From Saccharopolyspora ipomoeae (lineage in GTDB: Bacteria; Actinomycetota; Actinomycetes; Mycobacteriales; Pseudonocardiaceae): DNA of 64,000 nucleotides. The DNA lies in contig NZ_JASAOF010000001.1 in NCBI RefSeq assembly GCF_029952525.1, positions 558,001 through 622,000 on the forward strand, in the 5' to 3' direction. The position numbers and the translations under genes are program-made. Every line of letters starts with the position of its first letter. The stretch's first letter is position 1. The notes below the pieces were generated by a model that was not told the origin of the DNA, made no database searches, and saw nothing but the letters and a program-made list of their open reading frames with translations. Below, in pieces: positions 9,305 to 18,084 of the stretch.

Positions 9305-11416
9305 CTCCGGGTCGGCGATGAGCTCGTGGAGCTCCAGGGCGGACACCCGCTCACCTGCGAACGCGCCGATCGCGCAGCGCACGCCCAGGGCGCCCAGCCG
9401 CTGCGCCTGCAGCTCGTCGTCGACACCGCCGGCGACCACCGGCAGGTCCATCAGCTTGGCCGCCCCGGCCGCCGCGCTCAGCAGGTACTCGTCGAGCGGA
9501 TCGGGCCCGTCCGGATCGGCGAACCCGGCCAGGTGCGGGCCGTCGATGCGCACCCCGTGCAGCGGCAGCCCGCGCAGTCGAGCCAGGCGCGTGTAGTCGT
9601 CGCCGAACTGGGAGACGATCAGCTTGATGCCCATCTCGGCGAAGATCTCGACGGTGTCCACCGCGTCGCCCTGGTGGTCGAACAGCGCGGCCTCGGGCAT
9701 GCCCAGGGCCAGCGACTCCGGCGGCAGCCCGGTCTCGCGCAGCACCCGCTGCACGTCGTTGACCAGCTCGGGATCGCGGCAGTGCCGGTGCGAGAGGCCC
9801 ACCGCCGCGAGCGGCCCGCGCGCGCCGAAGCGCTCGGTCCACTGCGAGGCGTGCCTGCAGACCTGCTCCAGAGCCCAGCCGCCGAGCCGGGTGATCAGCC
9901 CGGTCTCCTCGGCGAGGTCGCGGAACGACTCCTCCCCCAGCTCGCCGAACTCCGGGTGGTCCCAGCGGATGCTCGCGGCCGCGGCGAACAACGAGCCGTC
10001 GTCGAGCCGCCGCACCGGCTCGTACTCGACGAACAGCTCCCCCTGGTCGAGGGCGGCGGGCAGCGCCGCGGAGAGCTTGAAGCGGTCGCGGGCCTCGGCG
10101 TTGAGCGCGGCGTCGAAGAGCACCCACTGCGCGCGGCCGTCCTGCTTGGCGCGGTAGAGGGTGATGTCGGCGTCGCGCAGCAGCGCCTCCGCGTCGGTCC
10201 CGGCGACCGGGCGCTCGACGACGCCGACGCTGGCCGAGGCCGCCAGCTCGTGGGCGCCGATGCGGGCCGGTCGGGTGACCTCCGCGAGCATCTTCTCCAC
10301 CTGCGCGACCAGACCCGCGGCACCGTCGGTGTCGGGCACCAGGACGACGAACTCGTCACCGCCCATCCGCGCCGCCAGCGCCCCGAACTCGGCCGTGAGC
10401 GCCTGCAGTCGCTGGGCGACGGCGCGCAGCAGCTGGTCGCCGACGGGGTGGCCGAGGCTGTCGTTGACGGCCTTGAACCCGTCGAGGTCGAAGAAGCACA
10501 ACCCCACCCGCCTGCCGGTGTGGGTGGGTTCCAGGGCCCGCTCCATGCTGGTCTGCAGCTGGGTGCGGTTGGGCAGGCCGGTCAGCGGGTCGTGCACGGC
10601 CTGGCGTCGGAACTGCTCCTGGAGCATGTGCCGGTCGGTGATGTCCTCGAAGAGCATCACCAGGTAGTCGGGGTCGTCGCGGGCGTCGCGGACCAGCGAG
10701 GCCGACAGCTGGGTCCAGATGTGCGAGCCGTGCTTCTCGGTGAAGCGGATCTCCAGCTGGTAGCGGTCGACCTCGCCGCGCACCAGGTCGGCGTTGGCCG
10801 CGGCCAGCTCGCCGACCCAGGCGGTGTCGGCGAGGTCGAAGATCGTCCGGCCCACCAGCGACTCCTCACTGAGCCGGAAGATCCTGGCCATCGAGGGGTT
10901 GATCTCGTCGACGATGCCGTCGAGGGTGACGATCGCGATGCCCAGCGCCGACGAGGTGAACACCGCCCGCGACCGCGCCTCGGAGGCGCGCAGGGCCTCC
11001 TCGGCGGCGTCGCGGGCGTCGAGCACCGACTGCTTGATGATCTCCTGCTCGCCCAGCGTCTGCTCGCGCAGCGCCCCGGCGAAACCGGACCCGATCGCGC
11101 CCAGCACGTCGATCAGCCCGGCCGGGTCCAGATCCCGGTACCGGGGCAGCTCGGCCGCCAGGTGGTTGAGCGTGCGGTGGACGACGACGGGGTTGGTGAA
11201 GTGCACGCGGACGAGGCGTTCCCCCGCCTGGCGAGCGGGTTCCAGCGGTCCGTCGCAAGCGACCAGGACGTCGTCGAAGCACTTCGCCAGAAACGCCTCG
11301 ATCTCGGGACGGCCCATCGCCACGTAGCTGGTGTGGATGATCTCGCGCGTCCACTGAGCCACCACTCGCAGGCGATCGTCCGCCCCGCGGTCGAACCCTC
11401 CCTCGATTTCAGGCAT
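9296..11416 (-). CDS. PAS-GGDEF-EAL protein, likely diguanylate cyclase with degenerate EAL domain
   Basis: A 706-residue cytosolic signalling protein. An N-terminal helical region (1-145) is followed by a PAS domain (about 148-275), a GGDEF domain with an intact RMGGDEF motif (near 351) and an EAL-like domain (455-706). The EAL signature is lost: the EALLRW equivalent reads ASIRW, the YQP motif is YEPV and DDFGTG is QFGDD. Cyclic-di-GMP synthesis is therefore plausible while hydrolysis is unlikely. It is paralogous along its whole length to the protein at 12586-14637. The ATG at 11416 has only a GAGGG abutting it, so the exact start is uncertain. The stop lies inside a dispersed repeat. Confidence 0.88.
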   Translation of the reverse strand: MPEIEGGFDRGADDRLRVVAQWTREIIHTSYVAMGRPEIEAFLAKCFDDVLVACDGPLEPARQAGERLVRVHFTNPVVVHRTLNHLAAELPRYRDLDPAGLIDVLGAIGSGFAGALREQTLGEQEIIKQSVLDARDAAEEALRASEARSRAVFTSSALGIAIVTLDGIVDEINPSMARIFRLSEESLVGRTIFDLADTAWVGELAAANADLVRGEVDRYQLEIRFTEKHGSHIWTQLSASLVRDARDDPDYLVMLFEDITDRHMLQEQFRRQAVHDPLTGLPNRTQLQTSMERALEPTHTGRRVGLCFFDLDGFKAVNDSLGHPVGDQLLRAVAQRLQALTAEFGALAARMGGDEFVVLVPDTDGAAGLVAQVEKMLAEVTRPARIGAHELAASASVGVVERPVAGTDAEALLRDADITLYRAKQDGRAQWVLFDAALNAEARDRFKLSAALPAALDQGELFVEYEPVRRLDDGSLFAAAASIRWDHPEFGELGEESFRDLAEETGLITRLGGWALEQVCRHASQWTERFGARGPLAAVGLSHRHCRDPELVNDVQRVLRETGLPPESLALGMPEAALFDHQGDAVDTVEIFAEMGIKLIVSQFGDDYTRLARLRGLPLHGVRIDGPHLAGFADPDGPDPLDEYLLSAAAGAAKLMDLPVVAGGVDDELQAQRLGALGVRCAIGAFAGERVSALELHELIADPEGR

Positions 11417-11476
11417 CCCTCACACCTTCTGCCCGGCCTCGTCGCCGGTCACGATGAACTCCCGCCCCCGTCGCGT

Positions 11477-11522
11477 CGAAAACCCCGGCTCTCGCGGCGA
11501 CGAGCGTTCGCGGCTCTCGACG
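11477..11522. repeat. CGAAAACCCCGG-type palindromic repeat
   Basis: CGAAAACCCCGGCTCTCG (11477-11494) is an imperfect member of the palindrome family also found at 32607-32648 and 39939-39979. A related GCGGCTCTCGACGCCGG follows it. It sits between the PAS-GGDEF-EAL gene start and the methyltransferase stop. Role unknown. Confidence 0.5.
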
Positions 11523-11600
11523 CCGGGGGTGCCGGGTCGACGAGGGTGCGGTCGGGGCCAGTCTGGCGATCATGCCGGGTCCTCGCACGACGAGCGGTGA

Positions 11601-12410
11601 TCACGCCTTGCGACCGAGGAGTCCGTAGACGATGGATTCCTCGGGCCGGTCGCCGACGTCCTCCGGGGAGTCCGGGTGCCACTCCGGGACGTAGACGACG
11701 CCGGGCTCGATGAGCTCGAAGTCGGCGACGAGCTCGGCGACCTCGGCGCGGGTCCGCAGGGTGACCGGGTTGGTGCTGTTCTCGTAGAGGTTCACCAGGC
11801 CCTGCACGCCTTCCGGGAACTCCTCGCCGGTGACGTGGGAGAAGCCGAGGTAGCTGCCCGGGGCGAGCTTGTCGTGGTACTGGCGGATGACCTCGCGCGG
11901 GTTGGCGCTCTCCGGCACGAAGTGCAGCAGCGCCACCATCATCACGGCGATCGGCTGCGAGAAGTCCAGCATCCGCTGGGTTTCCGGTGCGTCGAGCACA
12001 CCGGCCACGTCGAGCAGGTCGGCCTGCACGATCGTCGCGTTGTCGTTGCCGTCGAGGATCGAGCGGCTGTGCGCGACGGCGACCGGTTCGTTGTCGACGT
12101 AGACGACGCGGGCCTGCGGGTCGACGGCGTGCACGATCTCGTGCACGTTGCCCGCGGTCGGGATGCCCGAGCCGATGTCGAGGAACTGGCGGACGCCCTG
12201 GTCGAGGCAGTAGCGCACCGCGCGGCGCAGGAATGCGCGGTTGTTCAGCGCCACCTCCTTGACGTTGGGCACCACTTCCAGGACCTTCTTGCCGAGCTCG
12301 CGGTCGGCGGCGAAGTTGTGCGCTCCGCCTAAGTAGAAGTCGTAGCAGCGGGCTGCGCTGGGCTTGTCCAGGTCGACGCCCTCGGCCAGCCAATCGGGTC
12401 GCTGCTCCAT
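11601..12410 (-). CDS. DUF574-family SAM-dependent methyltransferase
   Basis: A 269-residue member of the DUF574 (Methyltransf_19) family, which is greatly expanded in Streptomyces and relatives and mostly of unknown substrate. The hallmark opening PSAARCYDFYLGGAHNFAADRE is present, followed by FLDIGSGIPTAGNVHE (SAM-binding loop) and VVYVDNEPVAVAHSR. The ATG at 12410 has AGGAGG nine bases upstream; the frame runs further upstream without a ribosome site. It lies between two paralogous PAS-GGDEF-EAL genes on the same strand, but its role with them is unknown. Confidence 0.88.
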   Translation of the reverse strand: MEQRPDWLAEGVDLDKPSAARCYDFYLGGAHNFAADRELGKKVLEVVPNVKEVALNNRAFLRRAVRYCLDQGVRQFLDIGSGIPTAGNVHEIVHAVDPQARVVYVDNEPVAVAHSRSILDGNDNATIVQADLLDVAGVLDAPETQRMLDFSQPIAVMMVALLHFVPESANPREVIRQYHDKLAPGSYLGFSHVTGEEFPEGVQGLVNLYENSTNPVTLRTRAEVAELVADFELIEPGVVYVPEWHPDSPEDVGDRPEESIVYGLLGRKA

Positions 12411-12585
12411 AGATTCAGCCTCCTGCACGTGGATTCGACACCCGAAAAGGTGATCAAGAAGCCTCATCGTACTGTCACTCAACGCTTCTGAACATGCACC
12501 CAGAGTGGATATTCGGAACCGCGCGGTACCAGCTCTTTTCGGGGTCTCGTCGGGTTTCTCGGGGATGTCGAGCCGGATTCGGCTC

Positions 12586-14637
12586 CTACCGGGCACCGCC
12601 CACGAGTTCGGCGACCTCCATCGCCGAGACCCGGTCGCTGACGTGCGGGCCCTGGATCAGGCGCACACCGATCTCCCCCAGCCGGTGGGCCTGCTCCGCG
12701 GTCGTCACACCGGTGGCCAGCACCGGCAGATCCATCAGTTGCGCCGCGCCGACGGCGCTGCGCACCAGGTACTCGCTGATCGGTTCCGGGCCGTCGGGGT
12801 CGGCCATGCCCTCGATGTGCGGACCGTCGATGAGCACGCCCGCCAGCGGCAGGTCCTTGAGCCGGTCGACCCGGGTGTAGTCGGAGCCGAACTCGTGCAC
12901 GAACAGCCGGATGCCCATCTCGGCGAAGATCTCGACGGTGTCCACCGGATCGCCCTGGTAGTCGAACAGCGCCGGTTCCGGCAGGCACAGCACCAGCGAC
13001 TCGGCGGGCAGCCCGGTGCCCTCCAGCGCCTCGCGCACGCCGCGGACCAGCTCCGGGTCGCGGCAGTGGCGCGCCGACAGCGTCAGCCCGAGCAGCGGGG
13101 CGTGCTCGCCGAGTTCGCGCACCCAGCGGGCGGCGTGCGCGCCCGCCTGCTCCAGGGTCCAACCTCCGAGCCGGGTGATCAGCCCGGTCTCCTCGGCCAG
13201 CCCGAGGAACCGGCTGGACGGCAGTTCGCCGAACTCGTCGTGGTCCCAGCGCACGTTGGCCAGCACCGCCAGCACCTCGCCGGTCTCGACGTCGGCGACC
13301 GGGTCGTACTCGACGAACAGCTCGTGCTTCTCCAGCGCCGAGGGCAGCGCGGCCGAGAGCCGGAAGTTCTCGTGCGCCACCGCGTTGCGCTCGGCGTCGA
13401 AGAGCACCCACAGCGCGCGGCCGTCGCGCTTGGCGCGGAACAGCGTGATGTCGGCGTCGCGCAGCAGCGAACCGGTGTCGGTGCCCACCACCTCGCGCTC
13501 GACGATGCCGACGCTCGCCGAGGCGGTCAGCTCGTGCGCGCCGATCCACATCGGCTGGGTGAGCTCCCGCAGCATCCGCTCGACCAGGTCGATCACGTGC
13601 GCGGCGTCGTAGGAGTCGGGGATGACCACGGCGAACTCGTCGCCGCCGGTGCGCGCCACCACGGCGCTCTCGGTCGCGGCCAGCGACTGCATCCGGCGAC
13701 CGACCTCGCGCAGCATCCGGTCGCCGATGCCGTGCCCGAGGCTGTCGTTGACGGCCTTGAAGCCGTCCAGGTCGAACAGGCACAGGCCCACCCGGCGACC
13801 CGGGTAGACGGTGGTCAGCGCCGCGTCGAGGCAGGACTCCAGCTGCGCCCGATTGGCCAGCCCGGTCAGCGGGTCCTGGACGGCCTGGCGCCGGAACTGC
13901 TCCTGGAGCATGTGCCGGTCGGTGATGTCCTCGTAGTGCAGCACCAGGTGATCGGGCCGGTCGAGGCCGTCGCGGACCAGCGTCGCGGTCAGCCGGGTCC
14001 ACACGTGGGTGCCGTCGGCGGCGGTGTAGCGGGTGTCGAGGCTGACCTCCTCACCCGCTCCGTCGGCGAGGTCGCCCAGCGCGCCGGTGAGCTCGGGGCG
14101 CCAGCGGTCGTCGGCGAGATCGAGGACCGAGGCGCCGGTCAGCGCGGCCTCGGAGAGCCGGAACATGCGTCGCAGGGCGGCGTTGGTCTCCTCGACGACG
14201 CCCGCGGTGCTCGCCACGGCGATGCCGACGTTCGGCGCGTTGAACAGCGCCTGGGTGCGGGCCCGCAGGTCGCGGCCCGAGTTCCGCTCCACGGCACCGG
14301 TCCGCAGGCTCTCCGCGAACCCGGCGGCGAGGTGGCCGAGGGCGGCCACGATCCGGTCCGGCGGCACCTCGGGCAGCAGCACCGGCAGCTCGGCGGCCAG
14401 CAGCTTGAGGGTCCCGGGCAGGACCATCGGGTTGTCGCGGTGCAGCGGCAGCAGCTCCGCGCCCGCGTTGCGGGCCTCGCCCGCGCGGTCGGGGCAGGCC
14501 AGCTCGCCGAGCAGGTGCTCCAGGCAGTTGCTCAGCAGGTCCTCGACGTCGCCGCGGTTCAGCGGCGCGTAGCTGTTGTGCGCGATCTCGCGCTTCCACC
14601 GCTGGATGAACTCGGGGCTATCCACCCTGGTGATCAC
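12586..14637 (-). CDS. PAS-GGDEF-EAL protein, likely diguanylate cyclase with degenerate EAL domain (paralogue)
   Basis: A 683-residue paralogue of the protein at 9296-11416, with the same order: N-terminal helical domain, PAS with the EDITDRHMLQEQFRRQAV linker, GGDEF (ARTGGDEFAVVIPD, near 330) and EAL-like. The EAL catalytic elements are missing (ANVRW for EALLRW, YDPV for YQPV, EFGSD for DDFGTG), so it should make rather than degrade cyclic-di-GMP. The GTG at 14637 is chosen because GGAG lies seven bases upstream and the residues from there align with the start of the paralogue. An ATG at 14778 is possible. Both proteins keep a PAS domain of unknown ligand. Confidence 0.86.
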   Translation of the reverse strand: MITRVDSPEFIQRWKREIAHNSYAPLNRGDVEDLLSNCLEHLLGELACPDRAGEARNAGAELLPLHRDNPMVLPGTLKLLAAELPVLLPEVPPDRIVAALGHLAAGFAESLRTGAVERNSGRDLRARTQALFNAPNVGIAVASTAGVVEETNAALRRMFRLSEAALTGASVLDLADDRWRPELTGALGDLADGAGEEVSLDTRYTAADGTHVWTRLTATLVRDGLDRPDHLVLHYEDITDRHMLQEQFRRQAVQDPLTGLANRAQLESCLDAALTTVYPGRRVGLCLFDLDGFKAVNDSLGHGIGDRMLREVGRRMQSLAATESAVVARTGGDEFAVVIPDSYDAAHVIDLVERMLRELTQPMWIGAHELTASASVGIVEREVVGTDTGSLLRDADITLFRAKRDGRALWVLFDAERNAVAHENFRLSAALPSALEKHELFVEYDPVADVETGEVLAVLANVRWDHDEFGELPSSRFLGLAEETGLITRLGGWTLEQAGAHAARWVRELGEHAPLLGLTLSARHCRDPELVRGVREALEGTGLPAESLVLCLPEPALFDYQGDPVDTVEIFAEMGIRLFVHEFGSDYTRVDRLKDLPLAGVLIDGPHIEGMADPDGPEPISEYLVRSAVGAAQLMDLPVLATGVTTAEQAHRLGEIGVRLIQGPHVSDRVSAMEVAELVGGAR

Positions 14638-15055
14638 GGTTCGGCTCCGTCGGCGCTCCGGTGTGGCGTTCGACGCACTCGCCCACCCTGTCCTCGACTC
14701 TTTCGTCACCGCGTGGAGCCGGCGCGGCACGGTGCGCACCGACGCGGTCGATCCGGGACCGATCTTACTGTCACTCACCGCGTTCGGTCACGCACTCAGC
14801 GCTGAATGGTCGAGTCCGCGATATCGCCTGGCCGGGGCGCCCACCAGAAGATGATCTTGAGTGTTCTGGTTCACCGAGGTGATGCACCAGATCGCCTATG
14901 AGGATTGTCACCGGTCCGCTATGCGGGATCGGGGGTAAGGCATCCCTAAGCTGGTATCGATTCCGCGCATGGCCCGGCCCGGACCGCTTCCGGGCACGGT
15001 GCCGCGCGGCTTCGCAGTCGAGCGCGCCGAGCCCGGCGCACCCAGGAGGAGATGC
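14638..15055. other. Divergent intergenic region between the c-di-GMP gene and fprA
   Basis: No gene is supported. It must hold both divergent promoters. GGTAAGGCATCCCTAAG at 14934-14950, about 105 bp before fprA, has two inverted TAAGG/CCTAA-like halves that loosely resemble an actinobacterial iron box (IdeR/DmdR1), but the centre does not match well. Nothing else was recognised. Confidence 0.35.
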
Positions 15056-16405
15056 ATGACCCGCCCGTTGCGTGTCGCGATCGTCGGGGCCGGCCCGGCC
15101 GGCGTGTACGCCGCCGACATCCTGACCAAGTCCGAGACCCCGGTCGAGATCGACCTGCTGGACCGGATGCCGGCACCCTACGGGCTGATCCGCTACGGCG
15201 TGGCGCCCGACCACCCGCGCATCAAGGGAATCATCAACGCCCTGCAGCGCGTGATGGAGAAGCCGGAGATCCGCTTCCTCGGTCACGTCGAGTACGGCGT
15301 GGACGTCAAGCTCGAAGACCTGCAGCGGCACTACGACGCGGTGATCTTCTCGACCGGCGCCGACCAGGACCGCCCGCTGGACATCCCGGGCATCGACCTG
15401 CCGCACAGCTACGGCGCCGCGGAGTTCGTCTACTGGTACGACGGCTACCCGGAGGCTCCGCGCGACTGGACGCTGGACGGCGAGCAGGTCGCGGTCATCG
15501 GCGCCGGCAACGTCGCGCTGGACGTGGCCCGGGTGCTGGCCAAGCAGGCCGACGACCTGCTCAGCACCGAGATCCCGGACAACGTGCACCGCGGCCTGAA
15601 GGACTCGAAGGTCACCGACGTGCACCTGTTCGCCCGCCGCGGCCCGGCGCAGGCGAAGTTCACGCCGCTGGAGCTGCGCGAGCTCGACCACCAGGACGAG
15701 GTCGAGATCATCGTGCACCCCGAGGGCTTCGAGATGGACGAGGCCAGCGAGAAGGAAGCCCAGACCAACAACCAGGTCAAGACGATCGTCAAGACCCTGC
15801 AGGACTGGGCGCTGCGCGACCCGAAGAACAACACCGAGCGCCGCCTGCACCTGCACTTCCTGCGCGCCCCGGTCGAGGTCACCGGCACCGACCGCGTGGA
15901 GGGCTTCAAGGTCGAGGTCATGGAGCTCACCGGTGACGGCAACGTCCGCGGCACCGGCGAGTACGAGACCTACCCGGTGCAGCAGGTCTACCGCGCCGTC
16001 GGCTACCTGAGCTCCCCGGTCGCCGACCTGCCCTTCGACACCAAGTCCGGCACCGTGCCCAACGCGGGCGGCCGCGTGCTCGACCTCGACGGCGAGCACA
16101 TCCCGGGCGTCTACACGACCGGCTGGATCAAGCGCGGCCCGGTCGGCCTGATCGGGCACACCAAGGGCGACGCCCTGGAGACGATCAACAACCTGCTCGA
16201 AGACCTCGACGCGCTGCCCAAGGCCGAACAGCCCGCCTCCGACAGCATCATCGAGCTGCTGGAGGAGCGCGGCGTCTCCTACACCACGTGGGAGGGCTGG
16301 ACCCGCCTGGACGCGCACGAGAAGTCCCTCGGCGAACCCCACGGCCGCGAGCGAATCAAGGTCGTCCCCCGCGAGGACATGGTCAAGATCTCCCGAGCCG
16401 AGTGA
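15056..16405 (+). CDS. fprA: NADPH-ferredoxin reductase FprA-type
   Basis: A 449-residue adrenodoxin-reductase-like flavoprotein that passes electrons from NADPH to ferredoxins, for example to feed cytochromes P450. The FAD-binding VAIVGAGPAGVYAA starts at residue 7, and the NADP-binding VIGAGNVALDVARVL lies near 148. TTGWIKRGPVGLIGHTKGDA near the C terminus is typical of FprA. The ATG at 15056 directly follows AGGAGGAGATGC. Length equals mycobacterial FprA (about 456). It is a single gene ended by a perfect terminator. Family confidence is high; the partner ferredoxin is unknown. Confidence 0.95.
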   Translation: MTRPLRVAIVGAGPAGVYAADILTKSETPVEIDLLDRMPAPYGLIRYGVAPDHPRIKGIINALQRVMEKPEIRFLGHVEYGVDVKLEDLQRHYDAVIFSTGADQDRPLDIPGIDLPHSYGAAEFVYWYDGYPEAPRDWTLDGEQVAVIGAGNVALDVARVLAKQADDLLSTEIPDNVHRGLKDSKVTDVHLFARRGPAQAKFTPLELRELDHQDEVEIIVHPEGFEMDEASEKEAQTNNQVKTIVKTLQDWALRDPKNNTERRLHLHFLRAPVEVTGTDRVEGFKVEVMELTGDGNVRGTGEYETYPVQQVYRAVGYLSSPVADLPFDTKSGTVPNAGGRVLDLDGEHIPGVYTTGWIKRGPVGLIGHTKGDALETINNLLEDLDALPKAEQPASDSIIELLEERGVSYTTWEGWTRLDAHEKSLGEPHGRERIKVVPREDMVKISRAE

Positions 16406-16424
16406 CGCCCGCTCCGCGACGAAC

Positions 16425-16458
16425 AACGCCCCCTGCGCTCCCGAGCGCAGGGGGCGTT
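16425..16458 (+). terminator. fprA terminator
   Basis: A perfect 15-bp stem pairs 16425-16439 (AACGCCCCCTGCGCT) with 16444-16458 around the loop CCCG, twenty bases after the fprA stop. Confidence 0.88.
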
Positions 16459-16600
16459 CCCGATTACGGCGGTAATCGGGTCCCCGATTACGGCGGTTTT
16501 CAGGCTGCCGAATACGGCGGTAATCCGTCACCACGACCACCACCCCCATCAGGACACGGAATACGGCGGTAATCGGGTCCCCGATTACGGCGGTAATCCG
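16459..16600. repeat. Five-unit array of GATTACGGCGGTAATC palindromes
   Basis: Units lie at 16459-16480 (full CCCGATTACGGCGGTAATCG dyad), 16484-16501 (right half degenerate, GGTTTTC), 16508-16527 (AATACGG variant), 16557-16577 and 16581-16600. Units 1-2 and 4-5 are close pairs joined by GGGTCCCC; a non-repeated spacer separates units 3 and 4. Each unit is a dyad, GATTAC/GTAATC around CGGCG. It could be a multi-site operator, a REP-like element or a transcription barrier; nothing in the sequence decides. Confidence 0.85.
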
Positions 16601-16756
16601 TGTTCTGCGGGGGGCTTCGGGGTGGACGGTTGGGGTGGTGCGGTTGGTGGGGGTCGTTACTCGGGGAAACCGCGGGGTAACGGTGGGCGGGAGTTCGGGT
16701 GCTTCCGGGGGTTGTGTTGTGGGGTTGATCCGGTATCGGGTCAGGTCCGGTTGGGG

Positions 16757-18070
16757 TCAGGGTTGCGGTTGGGGTCGGGTGTTGAGGTGGCCGAGGAGGC
16801 CGCCGAGGGCTGTGATGAGGGCCAGGGCGAGGAGGAGCGCCGCTACCGGCCAGGACCGGTGGTCGCCCGCGATGAGCAGGGCGCTGGCGGCCAGCGGGAC
16901 GAAGCCGCTGAGGGTCCCGCTGAGGTTGGAGGAGATGGCGACTCCGCTGTAGCGGAGGTGCACCGGGAACAGGCCCGCGAGCAGGGAGCCCGAAACCGCG
17001 TAGGGGATCGAGAGGCAGTTGATGCCCAGCGTGACCGCGATGACGACCAGGACCGGGTTCCGGGTGTCGATCATCCAGAACACCGGGAACGCCACCAGCG
17101 CCGAGAGGACACCGCCCCACAGGCAGACCTTGCCCGGGCTGAAGCGGTCGGCGAGCCTGCCGCCGAAGATCAAGGTCACCACCTCGGCCGCCGCGGCCAC
17201 CAGCGTCGCGATCAACATCAGCGACTTCGGCAGCTCCAGCGTCCCCGAGCCGTAGCTGATCACGAACGTGGTCAGCAGGTAGAAGCCGCCGATGCCGATC
17301 AGCGACGCCGCGACACCGATCAGCACCTGCCGCCACGCCGTCCGGAACAGCTCCAGCGCGGGCACCGAGGCGCGGTCGTGCTCGGCGAGCATCCGCTCGA
17401 ACAGCGGCGACTCCCCCACCCGGCGACGCAGGTACAGCGCCACGCCCAGCAGCGGGAACGCCGCCAGGAACGGCAGCCGCCAGCCCCACGAGTCGAACGA
17501 CGAGTCGGGCAGCATCGCCACCAGGTAGAACCCGCCCGAGGACAGCAGCGTGCCGATCGGCGACCCGATCTGCGGCAGCGCCGCGAACCGGCCGCGCTGC
17601 TCCGGTGGCGCGTGCTCGACGGCGAGGGTGACCGCACCGCCCCACTCGCCGCCGACCGCGATTCCCTGCAGCACGCGCAGCGCGGTCAGCAGCAGCGGTG
17701 CGGCCAGCCCGATCGCCGCGAAGTCCGGCAGCAGACCGATCAGCCCCGTGACGACGCTGATCAGCGTGACCGTGATGAGCAGGCTTCGCCTGCGCCCGAT
17801 CCGGTCGCCCAGGTGACCGAAGAGCAGCGCGCCGAGCGGTCGCGCGACGAACCCGATCGCGAACGAGGCGAACGCGGCCAGCGTGGCCACCGCCGGGTCC
17901 TCCGTCGCGAAGTACAGCCGGTCGAACACGATCGACGCGGCCGTGCCGTAGAGGAAGTAGTCGTACCACTCCAGCGCGGTACCGACGAACGCGGCGAACG
18001 CGACCTTGCGCGCCTCGGTGGGATCGACGCGTTCCGCGCTCGGCGTCGCCGCTCTCGGGATCTCGGTCAC
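16757..18070 (-). CDS. MFS transporter, metabolite:H+ symporter (MHS) type
   Basis: A 437-residue membrane protein with about twelve hydrophobic helices and the MHS-family opening GTALEWYDYFLYGTAASIVF. GHLGDRIGRRRSL is the conserved loop 2-3 motif, and RVLQGIAVGGEWGGAVTLAVEHAP lies around helix 4-5. Relatives move carboxylates, betaines or shikimate with protons; the substrate here is unknown. The GTG at 18070 has GGGAGG upstream. It starts 14 bp after the amidohydrolase stop and is last in the ureAB-ureC-amidohydrolase-transporter operon, so it probably imports the compound those enzymes process. Confidence 0.9.
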   Translation of the reverse strand: MTEIPRAATPSAERVDPTEARKVAFAAFVGTALEWYDYFLYGTAASIVFDRLYFATEDPAVATLAAFASFAIGFVARPLGALLFGHLGDRIGRRRSLLITVTLISVVTGLIGLLPDFAAIGLAAPLLLTALRVLQGIAVGGEWGGAVTLAVEHAPPEQRGRFAALPQIGSPIGTLLSSGGFYLVAMLPDSSFDSWGWRLPFLAAFPLLGVALYLRRRVGESPLFERMLAEHDRASVPALELFRTAWRQVLIGVAASLIGIGGFYLLTTFVISYGSGTLELPKSLMLIATLVAAAAEVVTLIFGGRLADRFSPGKVCLWGGVLSALVAFPVFWMIDTRNPVLVVIAVTLGINCLSIPYAVSGSLLAGLFPVHLRYSGVAISSNLSGTLSGFVPLAASALLIAGDHRSWPVAALLLALALITALGGLLGHLNTRPQPQP

Positions 18071-18084
18071 GGGGCCTCCCTGGA

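Larger units (their letters stand above)
16406..16756. other. Convergent intergenic region with terminator and palindrome array
   Basis: No gene is supported between the stops of fprA and the transporter. The region contains the fprA terminator (16425-16458), a five-unit GATTACGGCGGTAATC array (16459-16600) and then about 150 bp of G-rich, T-spaced sequence with no recognisable feature. Confidence 0.8.

Noticed and set aside
14934..14950. Iron-box-like sequence upstream of fprA
   Set aside because: Only the outer TAAGG/CCTAA-like halves fit an IdeR/DmdR1 site; the centre does not match, and one weak dyad is not enough to call an operator.
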